Part shown: positions 1 through 9,736 of the stretch, piece after piece
How the letters are laid out: each line of letters begins with the position of its first letter
Position numbering within the stretch: position 1 is the stretch's first letter
Origin: Flavobacterium sp.
GTDB taxonomy: Bacteria; Bacteroidota; Bacteroidia; Flavobacteriales; Flavobacteriaceae
Length of the DNA stretch: 45,055 nucleotides
NCBI GenBank assembly: GCA_010365135.1
Contig: JAAFGY010000009.1
Coordinates: 1-45,055 of the forward strand
Reading direction: 5' to 3'
Position numbers and translations under genes: made by a program
The notes under the pieces: model-generated
Database searches by the model: none
The model's input: the letters and a program-made list of their open reading frames with translations, nothing else
What the model was told of the DNA's origin: nothing

Positions 1-2
1 AA

Positions 3-866
3 GTAAAAGGTAAAGTAGTTGTAATCGCTGATTACGGTGCATTTATTGAAGTTGCTGAAGGTGTTGAAGGTTTGATCCACGTTTCTGAAATGTCATGGTC
101 TACTCATTTACGTTCTGCTCAAGATTTCGTAAAAGTAGGTGATATTGTTGAAGCTCAAATTTTAACATTAGACAGAGATGACCGTAAAATGTCATTAGGT
201 ATCAAACAATTGTCTCAAGACCCTTGGACTGATATTACTAGTAAATATCCTGTAGGTTCTAAACATTCAGGTATCGTTAGAAACTTTACAAACTTTGGTA
301 TTTTCGTAGAACTTGAAGAAGGTATCGACGGATTGATTTATATCTCTGACCTTTCTTGGACTAAGAAAATCAAACATCCATCTGAATTTGTAAATGTTGG
401 AGAGAAACTTGATGTAGTAGTATTAGAATTAGATGTTGACGGACGTAAATTATCTTTAGGTCACAAACAAACTACTGCTAATCCTTGGGATCAATACGAA
501 GATTCATTCGCAGTGGGAACTATCCACTCAGGTGAAATCTCTGAAATTGTTGACAAAGGAGCTACTGTAGAATTTGGAGATGATATCGTTGCTTTCATTC
601 CTACACGTCACCTTGAAAAAGAAGACGGTAAGAAATTGAAAAAAGGCGAATCAGCTGATTTCAAAGTAATCGAATTCAACAAAGAATTCAAAAGAGTAGT
701 AGCATCTCACACAGCTATTTTCCGTGAAGAAGAAGAAAAAGCAGTGAAAGCAGTTCAAGAAGCAGTTGCTTCGAACACAAATGCACCGGCTTCGACTCTT
801 GGAGATAACAATGATATTCTTGCTGGCTTGAAAGCCAAAATGGAAAAAAACGAAAAAAAGAAATAA
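3..866 (+). CDS. rpsA: 30S ribosomal protein S1, C-terminal part (5' truncated by window edge)
   Basis: Repeated S1 motifs (VKGKVVVIADYGAFIEVAEGVEGLIHVSEMSW, HSGIVRNFTNFGIFVELEEGIDGLIYISDLSW). The frame is open from position 3, upstream of the M at 72. Confidence 0.95.
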   Translation, partial: VKGKVVVIADYGAFIEVAEGVEGLIHVSEMSWSTHLRSAQDFVKVGDIVEAQILTLDRDDRKMSLGIKQLSQDPWTDITSKYPVGSKHSGIVRNFTNFGIFVELEEGIDGLIYISDLSWTKKIKHPSEFVNVGEKLDVVVLELDVDGRKLSLGHKQTTANPWDQYEDSFAVGTIHSGEISEIVDKGATVEFGDDIVAFIPTRHLEKEDGKKLKKGESADFKVIEFNKEFKRVVASHTAIFREEEEKAVKAVQEAVASNTNAPASTLGDNNDILAGLKAKMEKNEKKK

Positions 867-887
867 TCTTTTAATCGTTTGAATATA

Positions 888-919
888 GAAAGCTCCGCAA
901 ATTGCGGAGCTTTCTTTTT
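888..919 (+). terminator. Rho-independent terminator of rpsA
   Basis: gaaagctccgcaa / ttgcggagctttc hairpin followed by ttttt, 22 bp after the rpsA stop. Confidence 0.9.
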
Positions 920-1163
920 GAAAGCACTACTATTTGTATGGTTTGAATTTTAAGTTTTTTTTGATTTTAAAATATTAAAATTAAGTTACATTAAGTTTTA
1001 TTGGATCTTAATTTTTAAGGGTTCCCAAGGCAGCCAAACAAAGAATAAGTTGCACTTTGTTATTGACACTATTTGTTTTTGTACTCTAATTTAAATTCAA
1101 AAAAAATGAAAACTATAAAACAAATTATTACTGTTGAAAATCAAACTTTTAACCGTTAAACGG

Positions 1164-2102
1164 TTATTTCCATTCCTGTAAATCGGGTTCGATATAAATG
1201 TATTTAGCCTCAGGTCTGCTGGTTCTTAATTCTTTTTCAAAATTATTGATCAATTCGCTGATGGATTGGGAATTTAGATCGGCAGCGCATTTTAGTTTGA
1301 TGCAAACCAATACTTCTCTGGGGCCTTGTTGAATTGTTCTGCAGTTGATAACTTCAATAATATTTGGATTATTTTCTGCAATTGTATCAATCGTTTCTCT
1401 AATTATAGGATCAGCACTTTCTCCAATTAAGAGTGATTTTACTTCTACAGCCAAAAAGACGGCAACCAAAATCAAAATGATTCCAATAAATAATGATCCT
1501 ATAGCATCGTAACGACTGTCACTTGTAAAATAGGAAAGTAAAAGGAAGGCAATAGCAACTAATAAACCTAAAACGGCTGCTGAGTTTTCGCCAAAAATAA
1601 CAATCAAATCACTGTCTTTAGTGGAACGCAAATAATTAAAAAAACCGTTATTTCTTCTTCGTTTATTCAATTCCTTGATATTGGAAAGAGTAGCATAACC
1701 TTCTAACGCAAGACCAAATACCAAAACTCCAATTGCCCAAGCTATGTCGTGAACGGGTTCGGGATTGTTGTATTTATGAATTCCTTCGTACACGGAAAAC
1801 ATTCCACCAATAGAAAACAATAACATAGCTACCATAAAGGACCAAAAATATACTGACTTTCCGTAGCCAAAAGGATGCAAGTCGTCAGCGGGTTTTTCAG
1901 ATTGTTTTACCCCAACTAATAACAAAACTTGATTGGCACAGTCGGCAGTGGAGTGGATGGTTTCGGCCAGCATTGCTCCAGAGCCGGTCATAAAAGCTGC
2001 AAAACCTTTTGAAATTACGATGACCAAATTCACAAGTAAACTTTGAATAATGTGGTGATTGCTCGAGTCTTTTGCCATTTTTGATTTAGAATTATGCTCC
2101 AT
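1164..2102 (-). CDS. Cation diffusion facilitator (CDF) family transporter
   Basis: 312 aa; CDF signature region MLAETIHSTADCANQVLLLVG plus multiple TM segments. Confidence 0.85.
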   Translation of the reverse strand: MEHNSKSKMAKDSSNHHIIQSLLVNLVIVISKGFAAFMTGSGAMLAETIHSTADCANQVLLLVGVKQSEKPADDLHPFGYGKSVYFWSFMVAMLLFSIGGMFSVYEGIHKYNNPEPVHDIAWAIGVLVFGLALEGYATLSNIKELNKRRRNNGFFNYLRSTKDSDLIVIFGENSAAVLGLLVAIAFLLLSYFTSDSRYDAIGSLFIGIILILVAVFLAVEVKSLLIGESADPIIRETIDTIAENNPNIIEVINCRTIQQGPREVLVCIKLKCAADLNSQSISELINNFEKELRTSRPEAKYIYIEPDLQEWK

Positions 2103-2167
2103 AAAATGTTTTTAAAATCTTCTAAAAAGCCATTGTATAGCTTTTCAAATAGTCTTTCTTTTAAAAA

Positions 2168-2199
2168 AAATATCCCAATTCAATGAACTGGGATATTTT
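2168..2199 (-). terminator. Rho-independent terminator downstream of pheT
   Basis: aaatatcccaatt-caatg-aactgggatattt hairpin; T-run on minus strand. Confidence 0.8.
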
Positions 2200-2213
2200 G
2201 TAATAAGAATATT

Positions 2214-4634
2214 TTATCTTAAGCTTGCACCCAATTCTGTTTCAAAATTATTTTGTAATCGACCCATAATTTTGTCAATTTGAACATCGGTCAGCGTTTT
2301 TGAATTGTCTTGAATGGTGAAACTTACCGCATACGATTTCTTGCCTTCCGGAAGATTTTTGCCTTGGTACACATCAAATAAATTAATGTCTTTCAAGAGT
2401 GATTTTTCCGTTTGTCGGGCAAGATTGTAAATAGTGTCGAATGAAACATTTTCATCCAATAATAAGGATAAATCTCTGCGAACTTCAGGATATTTCGGTA
2501 TTCCGGTGTATTTAATTTTATTAGAAAGCAGTTTCAGAATTAAATCCCAATTGAAATCGGCGAATAAAACTTCTTGTTTGATATCGAAATGTTTCAAAAT
2601 TGATTTTTTCACCACACCATATTCTACTAGAACATCATTCCCAAAACCAATTGCTATTCCTTCTGAAAAAACATCAGAAACTACAGGAATATTTTGCGTT
2701 TTTTGAATTCCTAATCTCGAAAGAACAGCATTTACATACCCTTTTAATAAAAAGAAATCGGTAGGTTTTTGTGCATTTGTCCAACTTTCCTGGTTTCTAT
2801 CTCCAGTGATGAACATCGTTAAATGTTTGTGTTCTTCATAACCAGAATCGAATTTATGATACGTTTTTCCGAACTCAAAAAATTTCAAATCCGAATTTCT
2901 ACGATTGATGTTATAAGATAAAGCTTCAAGTCCGGAGAACAACAACGATTGTCGCATTGCTGCCAAATCATTGCTTAATGGATTTAGAATTATCACATTG
3001 TGTTCCTCTTTCAACATTTCCGACAATTTAACGTAAGCAGATGTTGTTAATGAATTCGCCATCATTTCATTGAAACCTTGAGAATTCAATTGGTTAGCAA
3101 TGACATTTTGAACTTTATAATCTTCAGTTCTTGGAGCAATGGAAACCGTGGCATTTAGTTTTTCCGAAAATTTGATATTGTTGTATCCATAAACCCTGAG
3201 GATTTCTTCGATAACGTCAATTTCTCTTTGTACATCAACACGATAGGCCGGAATTATTAAGCCTAATCCAGCATCAGAAACACTATTTATTTTGATTTCT
3301 AATGAGGCCAAAATGTTTTTAATGATTTCCTTAGGCAATTCCTGACCGATAATTTTCTTCACATTGTTGAAATTCAAAACCACAGGAAAGTCTTCAATTT
3401 TCTTTGGATATACATCCACAATATCCGATGTGATTTCGCCACCAGCGACTTCTTGTATCAACAAAGCCGCGCGTTTCAAGGCATATTCCGTGATGGTTGG
3501 GTCAATTCCTCTTTCAAAACGAAAGGAAGCATCGGTATTTAATTGGTGTCTTTTGGCACTTTTTCGAATACTCACAGGATTAAAATAGGCGCTTTCTAGG
3601 AAAATTGCAGTAGTCGTTTCAGAAACACCCGAACTTTTTCCACCAAAAACTCCTGCAATGCACAAAGGTCCATTTTCATCACAAATCATTAAATCCTCTT
3701 CGTGCAGAATTCTTTCTACATCATCAAGCGTGGTAAATTTGGTTCCCGATGGAAGTGTTTTTACAATAATTTTACCATTGATTTTTGAAGCATCAAAGGC
3801 GTGAAGTGGTTGTCCTAATTCGTGCAAAACATAATTAGTAACATCGACAATATTATTTTTTGGATTGATCCCAATAGCTTTCAATCTGTTTTGCAACCAA
3901 GCTGGTGATGGTTTTATTGCAATTCCAGAAATGGTAACTCCGCAATATCGTGGCGCCAATAATGGTTTTTCGACGCTAACACCAATTTTCAAGGTTCTTT
4001 TATCGACTCTAAAATTGCTCACAGAGGGTGTAATGAACTCAACATTAACGCCAGTTTGCGATAATCCCGCTCTTAAATCACGAGCAGTTCCTAGATGACT
4101 CATTGCATCGGCACGATTCGGTGTGAGCCCAATTTCGAAAACTTCGTCATTTTCTATTTTAAAAACAGTCGCTGCAAGAGTTCCGGCAGCTATTGCATTG
4201 TCGAGTATCATAATTCCATCATGACTTTCGCCAAGACCTAATTCGTCTTCGGCACAAATCATTCCGTGGCTTTCTTGACCTCTAATTTTTCCTTTTTTGA
4301 TTTGAAAAGCAACACCTTCTTTGTCGTATAAAGTGGTTCCAATAGTAGCAACAGGCACTTTTTGACCCGCAGCAACATTAGGTGCACCACAAACAATTTG
4401 AACAGGAATTCCGTCGCCCAAATCTACTGTAGTCACTTTCAATCTATCAGCATCAGGATGTTGAACGCAAGTAAGGACGTGGCCTACAACAATTCCTTCT
4501 AGTCCTCCTTTTACCGATTGGTATTTTTCGACCATTTCTACCTCGAGACCTAAATCGGTTAGTAAAGCAGCAGTTTCATCGGATTTCCAGTCTATTTTTA
4601 TGAATTGTTTTAACCAGTTGTAAGATATTTTCAT
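2214..4634 (-). CDS. pheT: Phenylalanyl-tRNA synthetase beta subunit
   Basis: 806 aa; MKISYNWLKQFI start, tRNA-binding domain, B3/B4 and C-terminal FDX-ACB (YPEVRRDLSLLLDENVSF). Confidence 0.97.
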   Translation of the reverse strand: MKISYNWLKQFIKIDWKSDETAALLTDLGLEVEMVEKYQSVKGGLEGIVVGHVLTCVQHPDADRLKVTTVDLGDGIPVQIVCGAPNVAAGQKVPVATIGTTLYDKEGVAFQIKKGKIRGQESHGMICAEDELGLGESHDGIMILDNAIAAGTLAATVFKIENDEVFEIGLTPNRADAMSHLGTARDLRAGLSQTGVNVEFITPSVSNFRVDKRTLKIGVSVEKPLLAPRYCGVTISGIAIKPSPAWLQNRLKAIGINPKNNIVDVTNYVLHELGQPLHAFDASKINGKIIVKTLPSGTKFTTLDDVERILHEEDLMICDENGPLCIAGVFGGKSSGVSETTTAIFLESAYFNPVSIRKSAKRHQLNTDASFRFERGIDPTITEYALKRAALLIQEVAGGEITSDIVDVYPKKIEDFPVVLNFNNVKKIIGQELPKEIIKNILASLEIKINSVSDAGLGLIIPAYRVDVQREIDVIEEILRVYGYNNIKFSEKLNATVSIAPRTEDYKVQNVIANQLNSQGFNEMMANSLTTSAYVKLSEMLKEEHNVIILNPLSNDLAAMRQSLLFSGLEALSYNINRRNSDLKFFEFGKTYHKFDSGYEEHKHLTMFITGDRNQESWTNAQKPTDFFLLKGYVNAVLSRLGIQKTQNIPVVSDVFSEGIAIGFGNDVLVEYGVVKKSILKHFDIKQEVLFADFNWDLILKLLSNKIKYTGIPKYPEVRRDLSLLLDENVSFDTIYNLARQTEKSLLKDINLFDVYQGKNLPEGKKSYAVSFTIQDNSKTLTDVQIDKIMGRLQNNFETELGASLR

Positions 4635-4750
4635 TGTATTTGTTGTAAATTTTCAAAGATGCAAAGATAATCAATGTTTCTTGAGGTTCAAAGCTAGAAG
4701 GGACAAACTTGAAAGTCTTTTTGTAATTTATTTTAACTGAAAATAAGGTT

Positions 4751-6064
4751 TTAAAAGGACAGATTTCCAGCCAATTCTTTCAATAAAATTTCTGTCCTTT
4801 TCGCTTGAAATTGTGCATTGCTGTAATTGACTTTGGCATTGACATAATTCAATTGTGCCGTTCTGAATTCTAAAGTTGTGATGGTTCCAATGCGAAATTT
4901 ATCCATCGTAATGTCTAAGTTTTGCTTGGCTATAGTTTCGTTTTCATTTTCTAAATTAATCAATTCTAGATTGGTCAAATACGTTTGATAGTAGGATGCT
5001 AGTTGCGAATTCAGTTTTTGATTTTGTAGATCTATTGCCAATTTTGCATTATCAATTTCAATTTTAGCAATTTTTTCATTGCGGTTTTGAGCAGATCCAT
5101 CAAACAAATTGATAGAAGCTTTGAGTCCATAATTCAAACCACGTGACGATGATTGGGTTGTAAATCCAAGACCAGATTGACTGTCTGCAAAATTATAACC
5201 AGAAGTCAAGTTTACAGTTGGATATCGATCGCCTTTAATTTGTTTTAATTGCAATTCCGAAATTCGTTGGTTGATAATTTGGGTTTCTAATTCTGGATTT
5301 TGTTTCTCGGCTAAAGCAGTCAATTCCGAAAGTAGTAAGTTTTTGTCCACCGCAATATCATCTACCACTTTAAAATCAATTGTTGGATCACGAGCCATCA
5401 CCTCATTTAACAAAATTTTCGTATTGGCATACAACTCTTTTTGTCTTAATTGATTTGTTTTGTCCGTATTCAGATCCACTTGTGCATTCAAAACCTCTAA
5501 TTTTGATGCTTTTCCAATAGTAAATCGGTTTTTTGCTAAAGTCAATCGCTGATTTGAAATTTCAATAGTTGTGTCCAATGCCGCCAATTGTTGCTGTTGG
5601 TTTACCAATTGATAATACACCGAATTTAAGTTGCTTATTTTAGTTAAAATCGTATATTTTAATTGAGTTTCTCCTAACTTTTGCAGTTGTTTCAATTGGT
5701 CTAATCGGGCAAACATTTTAAAACCGTCAAAAATGGTCCAATCCAAACCCACACCATAACTTAAACTACTACTTTTTGCATTATCAAGCGAATTGACAGT
5801 TCCGTCGGAACGTGTTTGCGAAAGGTTTTGAATGCCATTATTGTCTGTTAAATTTGCAGTTACTTGGGGCAACATTCCAGCATTTCCGGAGGTCACATTG
5901 GTTTTATTGATATTTAAATTGTTCGATGCTATTTTGATTTCATAATTATTTTCCAATGCAATTTTCACAGCATCTTCAATAGTTAGGATTTCTTGTGCAT
6001 TTGTTTTTACAATGCAAAACAAGCATAAAACTAGAGTTTGAAAGTGGACTTTAAAATTTGTCAT
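4751..6064 (-). CDS. TolC family outer-membrane efflux protein
   Basis: 437 aa, signal peptide, paired coiled-coil repeats typical of TolC; immediately downstream of RND permease. Confidence 0.9.
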   Translation of the reverse strand: MTNFKVHFQTLVLCLFCIVKTNAQEILTIEDAVKIALENNYEIKIASNNLNINKTNVTSGNAGMLPQVTANLTDNNGIQNLSQTRSDGTVNSLDNAKSSSLSYGVGLDWTIFDGFKMFARLDQLKQLQKLGETQLKYTILTKISNLNSVYYQLVNQQQQLAALDTTIEISNQRLTLAKNRFTIGKASKLEVLNAQVDLNTDKTNQLRQKELYANTKILLNEVMARDPTIDFKVVDDIAVDKNLLLSELTALAEKQNPELETQIINQRISELQLKQIKGDRYPTVNLTSGYNFADSQSGLGFTTQSSSRGLNYGLKASINLFDGSAQNRNEKIAKIEIDNAKLAIDLQNQKLNSQLASYYQTYLTNLELINLENENETIAKQNLDITMDKFRIGTITTLEFRTAQLNYVNAKVNYSNAQFQAKRTEILLKELAGNLSF

Positions 6065-6066
6065 AA

Positions 6067-9000
6067 TTATTTAATTTCTTTTTCATATTCTTCGATATGA
6101 TCAAATTCAGGATAATGTTTTCTGGCTTTGGACCACATTAAATACAAGGCTGGAATTACAAATAAAGTTAATACCAAGGAGAATATTGTGCCACCAACGA
6201 TGACAACTCCCATTCCCATTCTACTTTTTGATGCTGCTCCAAGTGACATTGCGATTGGTAAAGCGCCCAATGAAATCGCTAAACTGGTCATTAAAATTGG
6301 TCGCAGTCTTGATTCGGCAGCTTCCATAATGGCTTCAAATTTTGGTTTTCCCAATTCTCGCAATTGATTGGCAAATTCCACAATTAAAATTCCGTTTTTG
6401 GTTACCAAACCGATGAGCATTACCGTTCCAATTTGGCTAAAAATATTCCAAGTTTGCCCAAATAACCACAACGAGAATAAAGCTCCTGCCACCGCCATTG
6501 GTACTGTCAAAATGATAATAAACGGGTCGATAAAACTTTCGAATTGTGCTGCCAATATCAAAAATATCAACAACAAAGCCAGTCCAAAAGCAAAGGAAGT
6601 ATTGGAACTACTTTCGACAAAATCACGGGATTCTCCTCCCAAATCGGTGGTGAAACTATCGTCTAAAACTTTGGCTTTTATTTCATTCATGGCGTCAATT
6701 CCATCGCTAATGCTTTTGTCTGGCGCCAATCCTGCATAAACTGTCGCCGACATATACCGGTTATTATGATACAATTGCGGCGGATTGCTTTTTTCTTCGA
6801 TGGTCACGACATTGTCCATTTGAATTAATTCTCCTTTGTTATTTTTAACAAACATCGAAGTTAAATCTAACGGTTTCGAACGGTCTTTTTGGTCAAATTG
6901 TCCAATGACCTGGTATTGTTTTCCGTTTCTCATAAAATAGCCAAAACGTTGTCCACTCAGCGAAAGTTGCAAAGTTTGAGCAATGTCAATGACAGAAATT
7001 CCCAAACTCTCCGCTTTTTCTCTATCGATGGTAACATTGATTTCGGGTTTGTTGAATTTTAGATTAACATCTGTTATGGAAAAAGTGTCATTTTTAGCCG
7101 CTTCGTCCATAAATAGCGGAATTTTTTCTTGCAATTTTTCAAAGTTTGGAGCCTGAATAATATACTGAATAGGCAAACCTCCACGTCTGTTTACTGAAAT
7201 CGTAGGTTGTTCTGTCACCGAAGTTTTGGCTTCAGGATATTTCTTGGTCCATTTGGTTAATTTATCGGCTATTTCTTTTTGAGATCTCTTTCTTTCGCTT
7301 GGATCTGACAATGCAAGTCTAATTCTTCCGCTGTTTGACGCAGAAGCAATAAAACCAGGCGAAGTAATTACTAAAGCTACTTTTTTCTCAGGAATTGAAT
7401 CGTCAATTAATCGTGAAATTTCTTGCATAAAACGATCTGTGTATTCATATGAAGAACCTTCGGCCGTGGTCACGCTCATAGTTACAGCACTTCGATCGTC
7501 GTAAGGAGCCGTTTCTTTTTGTAGCAAATTAAAAAATAAAACAATCAGTCCAAAACAGGCAATCAATATGGGAAACGTTAACCATTTTCTTTTCATAAAC
7601 CGTCCTAAAGCCTCGGCATAACCGCTATTTAATTTTTGGAAATAGGGCTCGGATGCCATATAAAATTTCGACTTTTTTTGTTCGCCACCTTTCATTAAAT
7701 ACGCATTCAACATGGGTGTTAATGTCAGTGAAACAAAGGCCGATATTAATACAGCAGCACCAATGACGACGCCAAATTCCCTAAACAATCGACCCACAAA
7801 TCCTTCGAGAAAAATCACGGGTAAAAATACCGCTGCCAAGGTTATGGAAATAGAAATTACAGCAAAAAAGATTTCATTCGACCCTTTAATTGCCGCTTCA
7901 ATTGGCGACATTCCTTCTTCCACTTTTTTGAAAATATTTTCGGTAACCACGATTCCATCGTCGACAACTAATCCTGTTGCGAGAACAACAGCTAGTAAAG
8001 TCAAGACATTTATCGAAAATCCAAAAAGCCACATTATAAAGAAAGTCGCAATCAGCGAAACCGGAATATCAATCAATGGACGGAAAGCAATTGCCCAATC
8101 TCTAAAAAACAAATAGATGATTAGAATTACTAGAATTAATGATATTCCTAATGTTTCCGCTACTTCAAGAACAGATTTTTTTACAAAAAGAGTAGTGTCA
8201 ATTGCAATATTGAGTTTAATATCTTTTGGTAAATCCTTTTTTAAAGTTTCTACTTGTTTGTAAAACTCCTTCGAAATTTCGAGATAATTAGCTCCTGGCA
8301 TCGGTACAATTCCAATTCCAACTAATGGTAAACCGGATTGTGAAAGTCTAGTTTCAATGTTTTCGGGACCTAGAACTGCCGAGCCTACATCGCTCAAACG
8401 GACTATTTTTTCTCCTTCAGTGCGAATAATAATATTGTTGAATTCTTCGGGAGTGGAAAGATTTCCAACTGTTTTTACCGTCAATTCTGTATTATTTCCC
8501 GTCAATTTTCCCGATGGTAATTCTACGTTTTGTTTGTTTAAAGCGTCCCTAACTTCGGAAACGGTGCAACCATAAGAGGCTAATTTTATGGGATCAATCC
8601 ACAACCGCATCGCGAATTTTTTTTGTCCCCAAATTTGAACACCACTGACACCTGGAATGGTTTCTATTCGCTGTGAAATCACATTTTCGGCATAATCGCT
8701 CAGTTCCAATTCGTTTCGAGAATCAGATTGAATAGTCATCGAAATGATGGCATCACTATTGGCGTCAGCCTTAGAAACTACAGGAGGTGCATCAATATCT
8801 TTTGGTAAGCTTCTTACGGCTTGCGAAACTTTATCACGAACATCATTGGCAGCCTCTTCCAGATTTTTATTCAAATTGAATTCGATTGTTATATTGCTAC
8901 TTCCTTGTGTGCTCGAAGAAGTTATGTTTCGAATGCCGTCAATCGAATTGATTGCTTTTTCAAGTGGTTCCGTAATTTGAGATTCAATAATATCCGAATT

Positions 9001-9162
9001 GGCTCCCGAATAATTAGTTCGAATCGAAATTTGTGCCGGATCTATCGAAGGAAATTCTCTAACACCCAGAAAACTGTAGCCAATAATTCCAAACAAAACG
9101 ATGGTTAGGTTTAGAACGATGGTCAATACAGGTCTTTTTATGCTTATTGTGGATAAACTCAT
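6067..9162 (-). CDS. Efflux RND transporter permease subunit (AcrB/MexB-like)
   Basis: 1031 aa; PGVSGVQIWG, VLATGLVVDDGIVVTENI, GLVTKNGILIVEFANQLRE motifs. Confidence 0.95.
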   Translation of the reverse strand: MSLSTISIKRPVLTIVLNLTIVLFGIIGYSFLGVREFPSIDPAQISIRTNYSGANSDIIESQITEPLEKAINSIDGIRNITSSSTQGSSNITIEFNLNKNLEEAANDVRDKVSQAVRSLPKDIDAPPVVSKADANSDAIISMTIQSDSRNELELSDYAENVISQRIETIPGVSGVQIWGQKKFAMRLWIDPIKLASYGCTVSEVRDALNKQNVELPSGKLTGNNTELTVKTVGNLSTPEEFNNIIIRTEGEKIVRLSDVGSAVLGPENIETRLSQSGLPLVGIGIVPMPGANYLEISKEFYKQVETLKKDLPKDIKLNIAIDTTLFVKKSVLEVAETLGISLILVILIIYLFFRDWAIAFRPLIDIPVSLIATFFIMWLFGFSINVLTLLAVVLATGLVVDDGIVVTENIFKKVEEGMSPIEAAIKGSNEIFFAVISISITLAAVFLPVIFLEGFVGRLFREFGVVIGAAVLISAFVSLTLTPMLNAYLMKGGEQKKSKFYMASEPYFQKLNSGYAEALGRFMKRKWLTFPILIACFGLIVLFFNLLQKETAPYDDRSAVTMSVTTAEGSSYEYTDRFMQEISRLIDDSIPEKKVALVITSPGFIASASNSGRIRLALSDPSERKRSQKEIADKLTKWTKKYPEAKTSVTEQPTISVNRRGGLPIQYIIQAPNFEKLQEKIPLFMDEAAKNDTFSITDVNLKFNKPEINVTIDREKAESLGISVIDIAQTLQLSLSGQRFGYFMRNGKQYQVIGQFDQKDRSKPLDLTSMFVKNNKGELIQMDNVVTIEEKSNPPQLYHNNRYMSATVYAGLAPDKSISDGIDAMNEIKAKVLDDSFTTDLGGESRDFVESSSNTSFAFGLALLLIFLILAAQFESFIDPFIIILTVPMAVAGALFSLWLFGQTWNIFSQIGTVMLIGLVTKNGILIVEFANQLRELGKPKFEAIMEAAESRLRPILMTSLAISLGALPIAMSLGAASKSRMGMGVVIVGGTIFSLVLTLFVIPALYLMWSKARKHYPEFDHIEEYEKEIK

Positions 9163-9166
9163 TTAG

Positions 9167-9201
9167 GATATACGATTTTTGAAATTAGATGTACGGATAT
9201 T
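9167..9201. repeat. Short degenerate heptamer array (GATNNNN on + strand)
   Basis: gatatac|gattttt|gaaatta|gatgtac|ggatatt. Confidence 0.4.
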
Positions 9202-9228
9202 ATAAGTCCGAAATACATTATTTTTATA

Positions 9229-9598
9229 TTATTTAGTGCTATTGATTCTTGCCGTTTTTATTGATGATACCGTGATTGCAACTAATTCATTTGCTTCTTT
9301 TAGGAGAATTTCAATTTCGGGATTTAGATTCAATCTTTCGATAACTGTTATTTCAAGAAGAATTTCAAGAAAAAAAATGACTTTCATCCGCTTCTTCTTC
9401 AACGATTTTCAATTTATTAATAAAATCGGCAGCTGATTTTGCTCTTTGAGAAGCTCTATAATTTGCTCCTACAGAGCTGGAACATCTAATAAGTTGATTG
9501 ACATATGCATTATATTCCCTAGTTTTTGGCAGTTTGCTACAAAGTATCCAACAATCGAGGGCAAACTTTTTAGTTCTTTTTAGCATTATTTCTTTCAT
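9229..9598 (-). pseudogene. S23/IVP-type four-helix bundle protein gene, frameshifted at a T8 tract (ORF track shows only 9365..9598)
   Basis: N-terminal ORF reads ...YVNQLIRCSSSVGANYRASQRAKSAADFINKLKIVEEEADESHFF. Deleting one T of the T8 tract (opposite + strand 9370-9377) restores ...ESHFFLEILLEITVIERLNLNPEIEILLKEANELVAITVSSIKTARINSTK*, i.e. 122 aa in total. Confidence 0.75.
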
Positions 9599-9638
9599 CT
9601 CTAATCTTAAGTATTGTTAAAAATATCTGTCATCGTAA

Positions 9639-9736
9639 ATCAAACATCATATATCAAACATCGTATATCAAACATCGGATATCAAACATCGGATATCAAA
9701 TATCGTATATCAAATATCGTAAATCAAATATTATTA
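9639..9736. repeat. Tandem 14-bp (2x7) repeat, ~7 copies
   Basis: atcaaacatcatat|atcaaacatcgtat|atcaaacatcggat|atcaaacatcggat|atcaaatatcgtat|atcaaatatcgtaa|atcaaatattatta. Confidence 0.95.

Noticed and set aside
6128-9108. Many + strand ORFs over the RND permease, also over pheT, recG, uvrD, ettA and mutS2
   Set aside because: They are antisense to well-supported long CDSs, have low-complexity or unnatural composition, and show no recognisable domains.
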